NCBI GenBank assembly: GCA_037013685.1
Contig: CM072919.1
Span: 5,005,152-5,069,151, forward strand
Direction: 5' to 3'
DNA: 64,000 nucleotides
Source of the DNA: Acridotheres tristis
Taxonomy: Eukaryota; Chordata; Aves; Passeriformes; Sturnidae
Position 1 is the stretch's first letter. Each line of letters begins with the position of its first letter. The position numbers and the translations under genes are program-made. Positions 13,083-25,500 of this stretch are shown piece by piece. Below the pieces are notes generated by a model. The model searched no databases, was not told the DNA's origin, and saw nothing but the letters and a program-made list of their open reading frames with translations.

Positions 13083-16000
13083 TTGATCCAAACCGGTGCT
13101 GTGTCCGTCCCGGTACCTGTGGCCGCAGAGGAGCTCTGCGAGGACGTCAGGGAGTAAACGAGGTCAGGGATCCTGTACGAGTGGCCAGGGCCGATTGTTC
13201 CTCGCCCAGCCCCCTGCCCGTATCGCCTTCCCTGCGCTCAGTTTCAGTTTCCCGGTGGCTCCGGTGGCAGAGCCGGGGACGCGACTCCCCCCGCCTGGAA
13301 TCGCGGTGGGGGCTCCTTGAAGCTCCCGGGGGTGGCCGAGAGGGATTTGGGAGATTTGGGATTGTCCCGCAGCAGCTGCAAGGTGGAAGGGAACTATAGA
13401 GCTCGGCTTTAACCATAGAGCTCGGCTTAATGCGACAAGGTGCGAGAAACTGGAAACTGGTGCGAGGTGCCCCGGGGCTGCAGGTGGGAGCCAAGGGCAC
13501 GTCGGTGGGATGAGCCGCAGATCCCCTGGCAGTCAGCGGCTTCCCGGCACCCTGGCTTCTCCCATCCCGGCAGAAATGAGCGAGTCCTGCCAGCGCCGGC
13601 TCCCCGCTCCCCGTCCCTGCCGGGGCCGCGTCCTCCCGGGGCGCCCTCGGCTTCTTCCTGCCCCTCTTTGCCCACCTGGAGCCCGTGACCTGTCCCAGCC
13701 CCGTCCCTCGTGTTACAGGATGCTCCCAGCGCTGGGTTTTAACTCCTTCCTGCCCGTCCTTCGCTCTGTTCCTGCACCCATTTCCTTCCTGGTTCGTGCA
13801 CCTCCTTATTTCCCACTGGGACATGAGTAAATGTCTTTTTTTTTTTTTTCTTTTTTTTTTCTTTTTTTTTCCCCCAGTGTTTGCTGGAGCTGGGAAGGTG
13901 CCCGAGGTGGGCTTGTAGCTACAGGTTGGTGCTGTGCAGTTCCTCCTGTCCCGACAGGCAGAGCACAGGGATCAGCATTCCCTCCCTCCCTCCCTGCTGC
14001 ATCCCCGTGCTCCCAGCAGGGCACGGAGGAAGGAGCTCCCTTGGCCAGGGATGGATGAAGCCCCACTTGCTCCAGGGATTCGCTTTTGCTCGTCATCACC
14101 CGGAGCTGGGAATGGCAGGACGAGCTGTCTGTTAATCCACAAACTGGGAATTACATAAGGGACTGCCCTGCCCTGCTCTCTCACCAAACTCCACTCTTAT
14201 TCTTTTATTTATTTTTTTTTTTCTTTCTTTCTTTTTTTATTTTCCTTTTTTAATTTTCCTTTTTTTTTTTTCTCCCCTCCTTTACCTGTGTGGAAAAGAA
14301 CAACCGGTCTGTGAGGTGTCATTCGAGGCAATTAGATGAATGCCAGAGCCTGGGGCAGGGAATGTCAGGAGTGGCAGGGGGAATCCTGTGGGAATGGGGG
14401 GATTTGGGGTTGGAGCAGTTCCTAGGGCTCTCTGTTTAGGAATCAGGAGAGATGTGATGGGGACAGGGATGTGGGATAAAGGGATCTGGGACCTGTGGGA
14501 ATGGGGGGATTTGGGGTTTGAGCAGTTTTTATGGTTCTGTCAGTTCAGGAGGCCACGAGAGCTGGGACAGGAGAGGGGGAGCGTGGGGTGGAGGGGCAGA
14601 TGGGCTTGGCTTTTCTCAAGGAAACCCTGGAGTGATTTTTTTTTTAGGGAGATTTTGGCTGGAGTGGGGAGGGGGTGTCCAAGCATGACCTGCTGTGATC
14701 TGGAGCAGCTGGGCCGTGCTGGGGGTCAAAGCTTCGAGTCCTCAATTGCCCCCTTGGCAAAGAAAGGCCCCACGTCGATTTTTTTTTCTTTTTTTTTTTT
14801 TTTTTTTTGGAATAGCAGCTGCTTATTCCTGCCTGGATCCCGGTGCCTCCAGGCTCCCAGGTTGGGAAAAAATCCCTCCTGGGAGAGAGCTGCTCCTGCA
14901 GCACACACAGCCTCGTGGTTTGTGCAGTTCCCCCCTTTTTCCATGTAACTCCTGAGACTTTTTAAAGTATTTTGGAGAGCAGTGGCTGGCTCAGCCATGG
15001 CCTGGTGTTGTCCAGAGTCTCCCAAAATCAGGGAGCCTTCCCACAGGAGGGCCAGGGCTGCAGCAGTGTGGGCACATTTGGGTTCAGTGGAAAAAGGGTT
15101 TGTTTGAGCAGACAAACAGGGAGTTCCCATGGCTGGGCCATCCTGGGCACTGGGCTGAGCTCAGATAGACTCAGCTTAGCCTGAGGGCTGAGGGAGGCCC
15201 GGGAGCTGCTGGACCAGAGGTGGGTTTGGAGCAGGGATGGAGGGTCTTTGAGCAGCTCTCAGCAGTTTGAGGTTTGTTTTGTCTCAGAGCAGGGAAATTC
15301 CTGTGCCCTGTTGGTGCTGTCAGGGACAATCCCAGCACACGGAGTTTGTGCCGTGGACTTTTGTGTTGGGGATGGAGGGGCTTCTCACCCTGAAATAACC
15401 CCTGACAGAGGTTCTAACACCCAGAGCTCGGGTGGGAGACTCCCCAGGCTCACACCAAGGCACATTCCTGCCGGATTAAATCCGGCCTCTGATGACAAAG
15501 GAGAAAATTGGCAAGGAGGGCTGGGTGGAGGAACCAGTTCAGGCTCACCTTGCAACACGAGAGGAGTTTGGTGCTGTCAGGGCTGAGGGTGGCAGCTCGG
15601 GGAGGCTCTGTGCAGATTTGGGATCCTCCAAAACAGCACCAATGTTTGGCCACGTGGCCATTGCCCATCAGGGTCCACGTCCTGCCTTTGGCCAGCAGCT
15701 GGAAACCGAAGTTGCCCGGGAGCTGTGCCGTGCCCTGCTAGGAAATCCCATCCCAGGGACATCCCAGGGAGCTGTGGAATGGGACACTGGGTCATCCCTC
15801 AGCCTGGCCTGGGGAAGTGAATCCTTGGAGAAGGAGCCACTCAGCCTCTGGGTGTCTCTGGGAATACCATCAGCTTTCCTGGGAGAGGCAGAGACTTTCC
15901 CGGGCCTTTGGGATGGGTTGGAGTGAGCTGTTCCTTGGTGACACTTGTCCTCCCACTGGGACAATTCCACAGCTGGCTTGTCCAGCCTGGTCTGGGCCAG

Positions 16001-16454
16001 CATGTGGAAACCACTGGAATTCAGGCAGTTTGGGAAAACCAAGGGGAACAAGCCCCTTCCTTCCTGGTGGCTCCCCAGCAGCATTCCCAACCATTCCCTG
16101 TCGGTGATGAGGAATCCCAGACCTCCAGCCCGAGCTGGGTGGTCCCTGCTCCATTGTGGTCCCTCCGTGGTTCCTCCTTTCATGGATCTTTATTCCAGTC
16201 AAGTTCCTGGGATGCTCGTGGAGGGTCTGAGGGATGTTCAGAGCCAGTGCCCCATCCAGAATTCAGTGGGAGCAGTTGCTCTTCCTGCCAGAGTTCCCTT
16301 GGCAGCAGCTGCAGGATGTGGGATTCTCCTTTTGCTGTCAGGTCCTGGTGTGTCCTGACTGCTCCTGCAGGGCTTCAGGTGCTTCTTCCCTGGGAATAAA
16401 TGGCTCATGGAGAGCTTTGGCTCTTCACAAGGGCCTGGAGTGCCAGGGCAAGGG

Positions 16455-16615
16455 GGAATGGCTTCAGAATGAGGGCAGGGATGGATGGGATATTGGGATG
16501 GAATTCCCAGAGAAGCTCTGGCTGCCCTTGGATCCCTGGATGTGCCCGAGGCCAGGTTGGATCACCCCGGGACAGTGAAAAGTGTCCCTCAAGGTCCCTC
16601 CCAACCCACACCAGC
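16455..16615 (+). mobile_element. CR1-like LINE fragment
   Basis: Sense fragment: gggatattgggatggaattc, then tggatccctggatgtgcccg and a tail reading 'ggtccctcccaacccacacc'. Confidence 0.78.
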
Positions 16616-16939
16616 CGGGGATTCTGGGGTTTTAGGGATGTGTGGATCCGTGCCCCAGGATCTGCAGGGTTTGGGGCAGATTTCCTTTCCCTCGGAGCAG
16701 CTGCTGGGTGTGAAAGGGCTGTAGGAGGGGGTTTGGCTGTGCTGGAGCTTCCTGTGCTGCCCAGGCACATCTTCCTAGAGCAGGGAGAGGAAAAAATCCT
16801 CCCTGGCAGGTCGGGCCTGGCCGGGACAGCCCGGCTGTTTGGGTTCCATGGGTTGGGCTGAGCCAGGGGAGGCTGCTGGAGCTGTCAGAACATCTCAGAC
16901 GTTCTTCCACTTCACCTTGAATTTGAGACTTTGACTCAT

Positions 16940-17245
16940 CACAGGATGGTTTAGGGTTGAAGGGACCTTTAAGCTCATCCAGTGCCACCCCTGCCATGGG
17001 CAGGGACACCTCCCACTGTTCAAGGCTGCTCCAAGCCCCGTCCAGCCTGACCTTGGACACTTCCAGGGATCCAGGGGCAGCCACAGCTTCTCTTGGAATT
17101 CCATTCCAGTCCCTCCCCACCCTCACAGGGAAGAATTCCTTCCTAATACCCATCTAAACCTACTCTGTTTGAATCCATTCCCCCTTGTCCTGTCACTCCT
17201 TGTCCCTCCCCATCTCTCTTGGGGCTCCTTTAGGCACTGCAGGGT
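16940..17245 (-). mobile_element. CR1-like LINE fragment
   Basis: Antisense CR1, one of the best preserved copies: 'gatggtttagggttgaaggg' through gccacccctgccatgggcag, cagggaagaattccttccta and ccccttgtcctgtcactcct. Confidence 0.9.
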
Positions 17246-18404
17246 CTCCAGAGCCCTGGCAGCAGCATTCCAGCATCCAAAGGACCTGCAGGAAGTGGGA
17301 TGCTCTGATCTTTGGAAGGAGCAGAACACCCCTGGAGCAGGGTTTGGGATCTGGAGCCTCTTTGGGAGCCAGCTGAACCCTCCTTGTGTGGTTCAGTCTC
17401 AGTCGTCGTTTCTCACATCCCAAATCCAGAGCTGTGGTTGCTTTTCCCTGTCGGGAGCTGTGCTGGGGCTGGAGGGGATGGATGCCCATGCTTGGAAAAC
17501 AGAGCCAGATTGTCCAAAGCAGCCCACAGAGATTTGCAGGGCGCTGGTTCTGCTCCTGTCTCCTCACTTCAAGAGCTGCATGATCTTGGTCATGTTACCC
17601 CGGATGGGATGTCCAGTCAGGACACAAGAAAGCTGGAATTCACTCTTGGCCATTAATGGCAAAATTAATGGTTGCCTTCTCCAGACCAGGGATTTCTTCT
17701 CACTGCATCATTGAAAATGCAGTTTTACTTAAAATAAAAGCATGCTGAGGTGTTTTTTTTTAAATCTCGAGATTTCCCACAGTGCAGTTCCTTCTGTTGA
17801 TGTGCAGGATCTTCCTCTCAGGAGCACCCAGCACTTCTCCAGGTCCAAATAATCGGGATAGTTTGTCCCTGAAGCACTGAGAGCACATTCCTCGTTGGGA
17901 GCAGTTGAGTTTGCGTGGCTCTGTGCAGTGGCTGGAGCTGTGACTTCCCCCCCAGGCCTCGGCCGGGTTTGGGGTGGATCCTGGGCACAGGGAGGGAAGG
18001 GAGACCTGCTGGGACCTGTCCTGGGCTGGGTGTCAGCACTGCCTCCCTCTCCCCACGGCTCACAGGGGTCCCTGCAGCTGCAGGAAGGATGGGGGGAAAC
18101 TGGGATTTAGGATATTTAGGGTCTCGCCCTAAGTATGAAGAGGTTTGGATTTGTGGGGTCTGAGTTCACAGGGGGAAAATGCTCATTTTGCCAGCTAGGA
18201 TTGTGTTTGGGCTTTGGGCAGCAACCACTGGTTTGTTTTGGTTTTTTGGTTTTTTTTGGTATTAAAAATGATTATTTTAATAATGCTTCCCTGGTGCTGC
18301 TGCTGAGGCTGCCCTGCCTCGGTCATGTGAGTTTGCTCCAAGAAATCCCAGAGCAACTTGGGATCCTTGGGCACCTTGAGCAAGAGGCTGAGTATCCCAA
18401 ATTC

Positions 18405-18605
18405 CACAATGGCTTGGCTTGGACAGACCTTAAATATTCCTGCCATGAGCAGGGACATCCTCCAGTGTCCCAGGCTGGCCTTGGGCACTTCCAAGGATCC
18501 AGAGGCAGCCACAGCTTCTGTGGGAATTCCATCCCGGGGAGGAATTCCATCCCAATATCCCAATATCCCATCTCACCCTGTCACTCCATCCCACAGGCAG
18601 GGAAC
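18405..18605 (-). mobile_element. CR1-like LINE fragment
   Basis: Antisense CR1 with internal deletions. It keeps the ccagtgtcccaggctggcct and ggcagccacagcttctgtgg blocks and has a short 'ggaattccatccc' duplication. Confidence 0.82.
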
Positions 18606-19514
18606 AGAGCTCAGCTCTTCCCAGGAAATGTTGTTTTGTGGATGGCAGAATTCCCTGGAGCCGTTTAGCCTCGTGCTCCTCACAGGGTGATGCTGGTTCT
18701 CCCTTCCTGCCCCAGGTGTTGCTCAGGTTCTCACCTGTGCTGCTGCACTGGGTGGCACCTCTGCCTTTGGAGAGAGTTTTGGGATCTTTTCTGGATTAGA
18801 GCACCCAGGGAACATTGGCTGTTCCCATTCCCCAGGTGTGACCCAGCTTTTCCACCTGTGTCTTCCTCCCAGACTGCTCGGGTTCCTCTCAATTTTAAGG
18901 CAAAGAAGCAAAGGGAGAAGGGGGGAAAAAAAAGCCCAACAAACCAACCCACTGAGGTTCTGTGGAAAACTGGTAATTAAAGAGGTGTTTGTCAGCACTT
19001 TTGGTTGTGATCCCATCTTGATGTGGTCGTCTCATTTGAATGTAAATGTCAAATTCCAGAGCTCCTGGAGGAGAGGGATTGGGTGACATCCTGCTGAGGG
19101 AAGCACAAGCTCAGGGGTTTCAGTGAGCTCTGGGTGCTGCTCTTGGGCTGGTGGGGGGATCTGGGACGGAGGAGAGAGGTGAGAAATTGAGTTTTAAAAA
19201 AAAAAAAAAATCGTGGTGAGTGTCCTGATCTGTGGGGCTGGAGTGAGCCCAGGGAAGGGAATGGAGCTGGGAAGAGTCTGGAAAACATGTGAGGGAGCTG
19301 GGGAGGCTCAGGAGGGACCTCCTGGCTCTGCACAAGGCCCTGACAGGGGCTGGCAGCCAGGAGGGGTCAGGTTCTGCTCCCGGGGGACAACAGGGCAAGA
19401 GGGAACGGCCTTGAGCTGTAGCAGGGCAGGCTCAGGTGGGACACTGGGGACATTTCTCCGTGGGAGGAATGATGGGCTTGGAGTGTCCAGGGAACTCCTG
19501 GAGGTGGCACTCGG

Positions 19515-19585
19515 TGCTCTGGGCTGGCATTGAGGTGGGCATGGGGCTGGATGATCCTGGAGAGCTTTTCCAACCTCAGGGATTC
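19515..19585 (+). mobile_element. CR1 tail remnant
   Basis: Short remnant with 'ggctggatgatcctggagag' and 'ttccaacctcagggattcc', the terminal CR1 motif. Confidence 0.5.
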
Positions 19586-22505
19586 CATTTAGTGCTGAGG
19601 AGCAGCGTCCAAGGGTGGTCAGGAACGAGCTGGATGTGGGACATCAGCTCAGGGGGGTGCAGAGCTTCCCTGGCTGCCGTTCACCACCCCAAAAATGACA
19701 TTTTTGCTGCCTGGACTCCCCGTGTGTGTGCCAGGCTGAGCTGCGGAGCTGTGCTGGGATTTTGGGAGCACCGAGAGCGGGGTTGGGGCTGCACAGGGCT
19801 GTCAGTGATGTTCCTAAATCACCCACAGGACTCTGCTGTGCTCCACCCTCTCTATTTCACCTCAGTGATTCCCCCTCACTCGGCTGCAAGGGCCATTCCC
19901 AAACTTCTCCCCCACAGCCACTTTTGGGGTGGAATTTGGCACCTCTGAGCCCTGCGGAGCCACCCAGTGTGGGACAGGGACCTGGGCAGGCAGGGGGAGG
20001 ATGGAGCTGCTGGGAAATTGAGGTCAGTGCCTGAAGCTCCCCCTTGGTGGCCCATTCAGACTTTTCCTTGCCAGGGAGGGGACGAGCTGTGGTTGTGCCA
20101 GCGGCTTTTTTGTCACTTGTCACCTGGCTTCAGGACGTTCCCAAGTGGATTGTGCCCGTTCCATCGTGGCCTTGAGCCCTGTTACCAGGAGCAAGCAGTG
20201 GATTTGGGGTGCCTGGGACTTCCTTTGAGTCACCCACCTTAGGAAGTTCCCAAAACCCCCAATCCATTCTTTGGAACTCTCCATTTCCCCTTGGTAATTC
20301 CTGGGCTGTTGGGAAGGGGGAGGGGGGCGATGTTTTAAAGACTCAACCTGTGGATGTGGCTGGAGCATCCAGGCCCTGAATCCATCCCTGGGGGGCTCGG
20401 GCTGCCCCCCTTTGCCCCCCTTTGCCCATCCTCGGTGGCTGTGGGACACAAAGGCCGTGTTGTGTGCGGGGTGGCCGAGTTGGAGCAGGCTCCAGGCTGG
20501 CCCTTGGCAGTCTCATGACCCTGCAGCCATTCCCACACTGTTGGGATCATTATCCCACCCCCAGGCTGGGGAGGAGGGGGGGGACCCTGCCTGGGTGCTG
20601 CTCCCCAGAGCTGGGGACCCTCAGGATCCCTGCCCGGAGCTCCCAAAGGCTGCACACAGCTCAGGTTCACTGGTGTGGGGAGGAAAAGCTTTGTAGGGCA
20701 TCCCTTGTGGAGAGGGGGAAGCTCCAGTGCTGGTTTTGGGGTGGGCAGGGATGTGGGATCTGCTGTCCTGTGTGTGATCAGGAGGTTTTGGGAATGGGAC
20801 AAGTGAGGCAGCAAAGCCTCCCTGGGGTCCCAGCTCAGGGGGTCCCAGCTCAGGGGGTCCCTGGGGTGCTGCCGTGGGCTGACCTTGCCCAAGGTCACAC
20901 CTGAAACCAGGGACAAGTGCAGAGCAGTGCCACCAACCAGCCCTGATGTAAAAATCCCTGAAATTCGGGCTTAAAGGTCAAATCCTGGAGCTCAGGGGGT
21001 GGCTCTGGAGTCAATCCCACGTGTCTCAGGAATCCACCTGGCTCTGGTGTTTGGTCTTGGTGGCAGGATCGGTGCCTGCCCTGCTCCCTTGGATCCTCCT
21101 CTTCCTCCTCACCCCCATCCCGTTCCTGCTGGGAGCTGAGCACTGCTGTGCTCCTGCTGTTGATCATGCAGGGATTTCCTCCAGATCACTTTTCCACAGC
21201 CCCAGACCTGCCTTCCCCCTGTATAAAACAGGAAGGTGCCAAATTTAAACGTATTTTCTGGGCTTAACAGAACTTTTCAAAAAGAAGTAAATATGGAAAA
21301 CTACTGAGGAGGCCGGGGGTGGGTGGGGGAAGCTGGAGTTGTGCAACCTGGGCTCCTGCTCCGTGCTGGGACCCGGGGCTGGGAGTTGTTTCCTGGATAA
21401 TTGCTCCTGTCCTGGATCCATCCTGACTCATCCATCCCCCCATGGCGTGGGACAGGCCACGTCCCGCCGTGCCTCAGTTTCCCCATCTGGAAATCAGGAC
21501 CTTGGATCCTCCAGCCTTGTGCCAGGGTGGTTTCTGGACTGGTTTGTGCCTGGATTTCTTGGTTCCTGCTGATCCCAGTGCTTGGGATGGGGGGGATTAC
21601 GTTGATTTTCCAGCAAAGGCATCGTTGCTTCGAGGAGAGTGTGGATTTGCTGCTTGAGATGACAGGAGGGAAATGTTATTCCTAATTTTTGGGGTCAGAA
21701 GAGTGGGACTGTGGGAGAGTGAGGGCTTGTTCATGCTCACAGTTGGGCCTCAGAAAGCAGGCCTTTCCCACCTGGGGCTGCTCAGTTTCTCCTGGGTTTT
21801 TCCAGCCTTTGGAGTCAAGTGGATCTGTCAGGAGTGACTTTATTTATTTATCTTGTCCCAAACAAACCCTTGGCTCTGGGAAGAGCCGCTGCTTCTGCTG
21901 GAACCTGTCCAAGATCCAGGTCTGGTGCTGGCACTTGGTGATCCTGGTGTCCTTTCCTCTCTCCTTCTCTCTGGGAAGGAGCAGGAGCTGCCTCTGGTTC
22001 CAGGGCTCAGCTCTGCTCTGTCAAACAGCCGGGGGAGGCTGGGGCTCCCCTCTCCCTGCCCTTCCCAAAGGATATTCCCTGCCTGCATCCCTCCAGGTGT
22101 GCTGGCTCCCGGGGACGGGTGATGGTGTTCTGGGGATGACATCACCGTGTTGGCCGCTCTCAGAGAGCTGGGCCCCTTCCCAGTGGGGAGTGGGAATGGG
22201 ACTGGGATGCACTGGGGAGGCTCAGGCTGCCATAGCCCCACGCTGGGCACAGCTGTGGTTGGGTGATGCCAGCTCCCTGCTCTGGCCTGGATCTGTGCTA
22301 ATTCAGCTCTTCTCACTTGAGAGCACCTGGGCTCTGTCCCTCCTCCTCCTCCCCAGGTAAGCACAGCACGGGCAGGACAATGGGAGAGGCACAGGGGACA
22401 CGCCGGGTGCGTCCCTCAGGAATTTGGGAATTCTCCCGATGTCTCCGAGCTCTGACTCACAGCCTCCCTTCCCCCTTTCCTTCCCCACAGCCTTTAGCGT
22501 GGAAG

Positions 22506-25500
22506 ATGGCGGGTGGCGTGGACGGCCCCATAGGGATCCCGTTCCCGGATCACAGCAGCGACATCCTCAGCAGCCTGAACGAGCAGAGGAACAACGGGCT
22601 GCTGTGCGACGTGGTGATCCTGGTGGAAGGCCAGGAGTTCCCCACCCACCGCTCCGTCCTGGCAGCGTGCAGCCAGTACTTCAAGAAGCTCTTCACCTCA
22701 GGGTTAGTGGTGGACCAGCAGAACGTGTACGAGATTGACTTTGTGAGCGCGGACGCGCTGTCGGCGCTGCTCGAGTTCGCCTACACGGCCACGCTCACCG
22801 TCAGCACTTCCAACGTCAACGACATCCTCAGCGCCGCCACGCTGCTGGAGATCCCGGCCGTCAGGGATGTCTGCACGGATCTCCTGGAGAGGAAGATTCT
22901 GGCCAAAAATGACCAGATGGATACAGTAGATCAAATTGATCAGAGGAACCATCTCAGAGCTAAAGAGTACCTGGAGTTCTTCCAGAGCAACCCCGTGAAC
23001 GGCCACCAAGGCAGCTTTCCGTGGACCAACCCAGAGTTGAGAGACCTTCAGAGACTGAACTTCCGAGGCCAAGAGGAGGAGGAGGAGTCCAACTGCAACG
23101 GCCTGGACTTCTACTCGCAGGCCACCCCAACTGAAAGACCAAAGGCAAGTGACTGTGACCCCGACAGCAACCCGGCCATGTGGCTGGACCGCGAGGACGA
23201 GGAGCCGGTCAGCGGCGGGATGTTCTCCCCTTCCCAGAACGGACATTACAGCAGCCGTGGTTTGGCCACCCCGGGAGAAGAGGAGGGGGGCACCCCCAGG
23301 GGCCCTCTGGACCCGCAGGAGACCGGGGACTCTCCCAGCTTCATCCCCACGGGCACGGAGACGGAGGATGACGGCAGGGAGGTGGATGACCTGGCCGCCA
23401 GCGCCCTGCTCCAGCAGATGATCAACTCGGTGGGGCGGCAGCAGCTCGGCGACGACGACCGCAAGGACGAGGACGGGGTCATGGATTATTACTTGAAATA
23501 TTTCGGCAGTTCCAGCGAGGGCGACGTGTACCCGTCCTGGTCTCAGAAGGTGGAGAAGAAGATCAGGGCGAAAGCATTCCAGAAGTGCCCCATCTGCGAG
23601 AAGGTGATCCAGGGAGCCGGGAAGCTGCCGCGCCACATCCGCACCCACACCGGGGAGAAGCCCTACGAGTGCAACATCTGCAACGTGAGATTCACCAGGT
23701 ACGGGCTGGGCACAAAAACCCGGGGGCTGCACAAAAACCCGGGGGATAAACAAAAACCCGGGGGCTGCACACAAACCCGGGGGATAAACAAAAAACCCGG
23801 GGGCTGCACACAAACCTGGGGGATAAACAAAAACCCGGGGGCTGCACACAAACCCAGCCCTCTCCTCACCCCAGGAGCTATCACAGGGCTGGTCCTGGGT
23901 GATTTTATCTCTCTGCTCAACTCATCTCCATCCTAAGAGGTGAGTTGGGGCTGGAGGCCAAAGTTTTCCAGAGAGATGAGCAATTTGGGGGTGTGACACT
24001 CGAGCTGTCTCAAGGGGCCTGGCTGCATGGCCAGTGCCACCACCCCACTGTCCTGACTTGCTGAGCTCTGCTGGAAGCCCCACGTGGAGGGGAAACAGAG
24101 CTGCAGCTCTCGGTGTGTCCATCGTGGCCGAGGCAGGAGTTTGGGAATCCTTTGGGAATCCTTTGGGAATGGCTCCGTGGCACGGCTGAGGTGATGCTGG
24201 TTGGGTTGGCAGGAGCCTGGAGCCCACTCGTGTCCTTGGCAGCCCCGCTGCAGCTCCTGGGGGCGTTTGCCACGGCCCTGTTGGTGCTCAGGGCTGCTCT
24301 GCCCCTCGCCTGGGCCACGGGAGCGCCAAAGAAAGGGGACATTGTTTGGGTCGCCGCGGTTCACTCCAGTCCGCGCCCGGCGCCGCCTCCTCTCCCCGGG
24401 CTCTGGGGCAGAGCCGGGCTGGGGGTCCCAGCCTGGAGCAGCCCTGACCCTGCCGAGGGCCAGCGTGGGGCTGGGGCTGCTCCCGTCCCTTTTTCCCTTT
24501 TCCCTTTCCCTGCTCCTTTCCCTTCTCCTTCCCTTTCCCTGCTCCTTTCCCTTTCCCTGCTCCTTTCCCTTCCCTTTCCCGTTCCCTGCTCCCTTTCCCT
24601 TCTCCTTTCCTTTCCCTGCCTGTTTCTCTACCTGCTCCTTGCTGAGCCTGGGGCCTGCTCCCCTTCCCTTTCCCTTCTCACCCCCTTCCCTTTCTCTGCT
24701 CCCTTTCCCTTTCCTTTCCCTGCTTGCTTTTCCGCCTTTCCCTTTCTCTTCTCTTTCCCTGCTTCTTCTCCCTTTCCCTTCCCTTTCCTTTTCCCGTTCC
24801 CGGCCCGTTCCCTGCCTGTTCCCTGCCTGCTTTTTCCCCCCTTTCCTTTTCCCTGTCCCCGCCTGCCCAGCTGTTCTCTCTGTGCCGGTTCCCGCAGCCC
24901 AGGCCGTGCTTTGGGGTCTCCATCCCGGTGGGATCCGTGTGGGATCCCCTTGGGCAGCTCTGAGCCCTGGGCCGGCTCCGGCTCCTGCCCCTTCCCCTGG
25001 TGCTGCCGCGCCCAGCCCACGTTGGAGAGCTGAGGAATGCAGATAATGGCAGGGGCAGGGTGCCAGCCCTCCCTCCCTGCCTGCCTGCCTCCCTCCCTGC
25101 TCCCCCGGCCCTGCCACGCGGCACCTCCCTGCTCCGGGGGCCCGGGGGGACCCCAGAGAGATCCCAAAGTGATCCCAGAGTGATCCCGCAGAGATCCCAT
25201 AGTGATCCTACAGCGATCCCAGAGTGATCCCACAGAGATCCCAGAGTGATCCTACAGCGATCCCAGAGTGATCCCAGAGAGACCCCACAGAGATCCCAGA
25301 GTGATCCCACAGCGATCTCACAGCGATCCCAGAGCGATCCCATAGTGATCCCACAGCGATCCCAGAGTGATCCTACAGCGATCCCAGAGCGATCCCATAG
25401 TGATCCTACAGGGATCCCACCCCTCTGGGGTGACTGCAGCACCTGGAAATGCCACAGGGTCCCTGGCCCTGCCAGAGGAGGGAGGGGAGGGACGGGGATT

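Larger units (their letters stand above)
10901..22490 (+). other. ZBTB7A: ZBTB7A first intron (inferred)
   Basis: Mostly unique DNA between the CpG island and the coding exon. It contains the CR1 fragments and GATA cluster listed separately. It also has A/T runs at 12043-12073, 12339-12360, 13833-13872, 14205-14272, 14779-14808 and 19195-19210. No conserved protein segment with splice sites was found in any frame. Confidence 0.55.

Noticed and set aside
22317..22505. N-terminal extension of ZBTB7A in the same frame
   Set aside because: A strong pyrimidine-AG acceptor ends at 22490, so the upstream codons are intronic. [10 protein letters not shown] is the known start.
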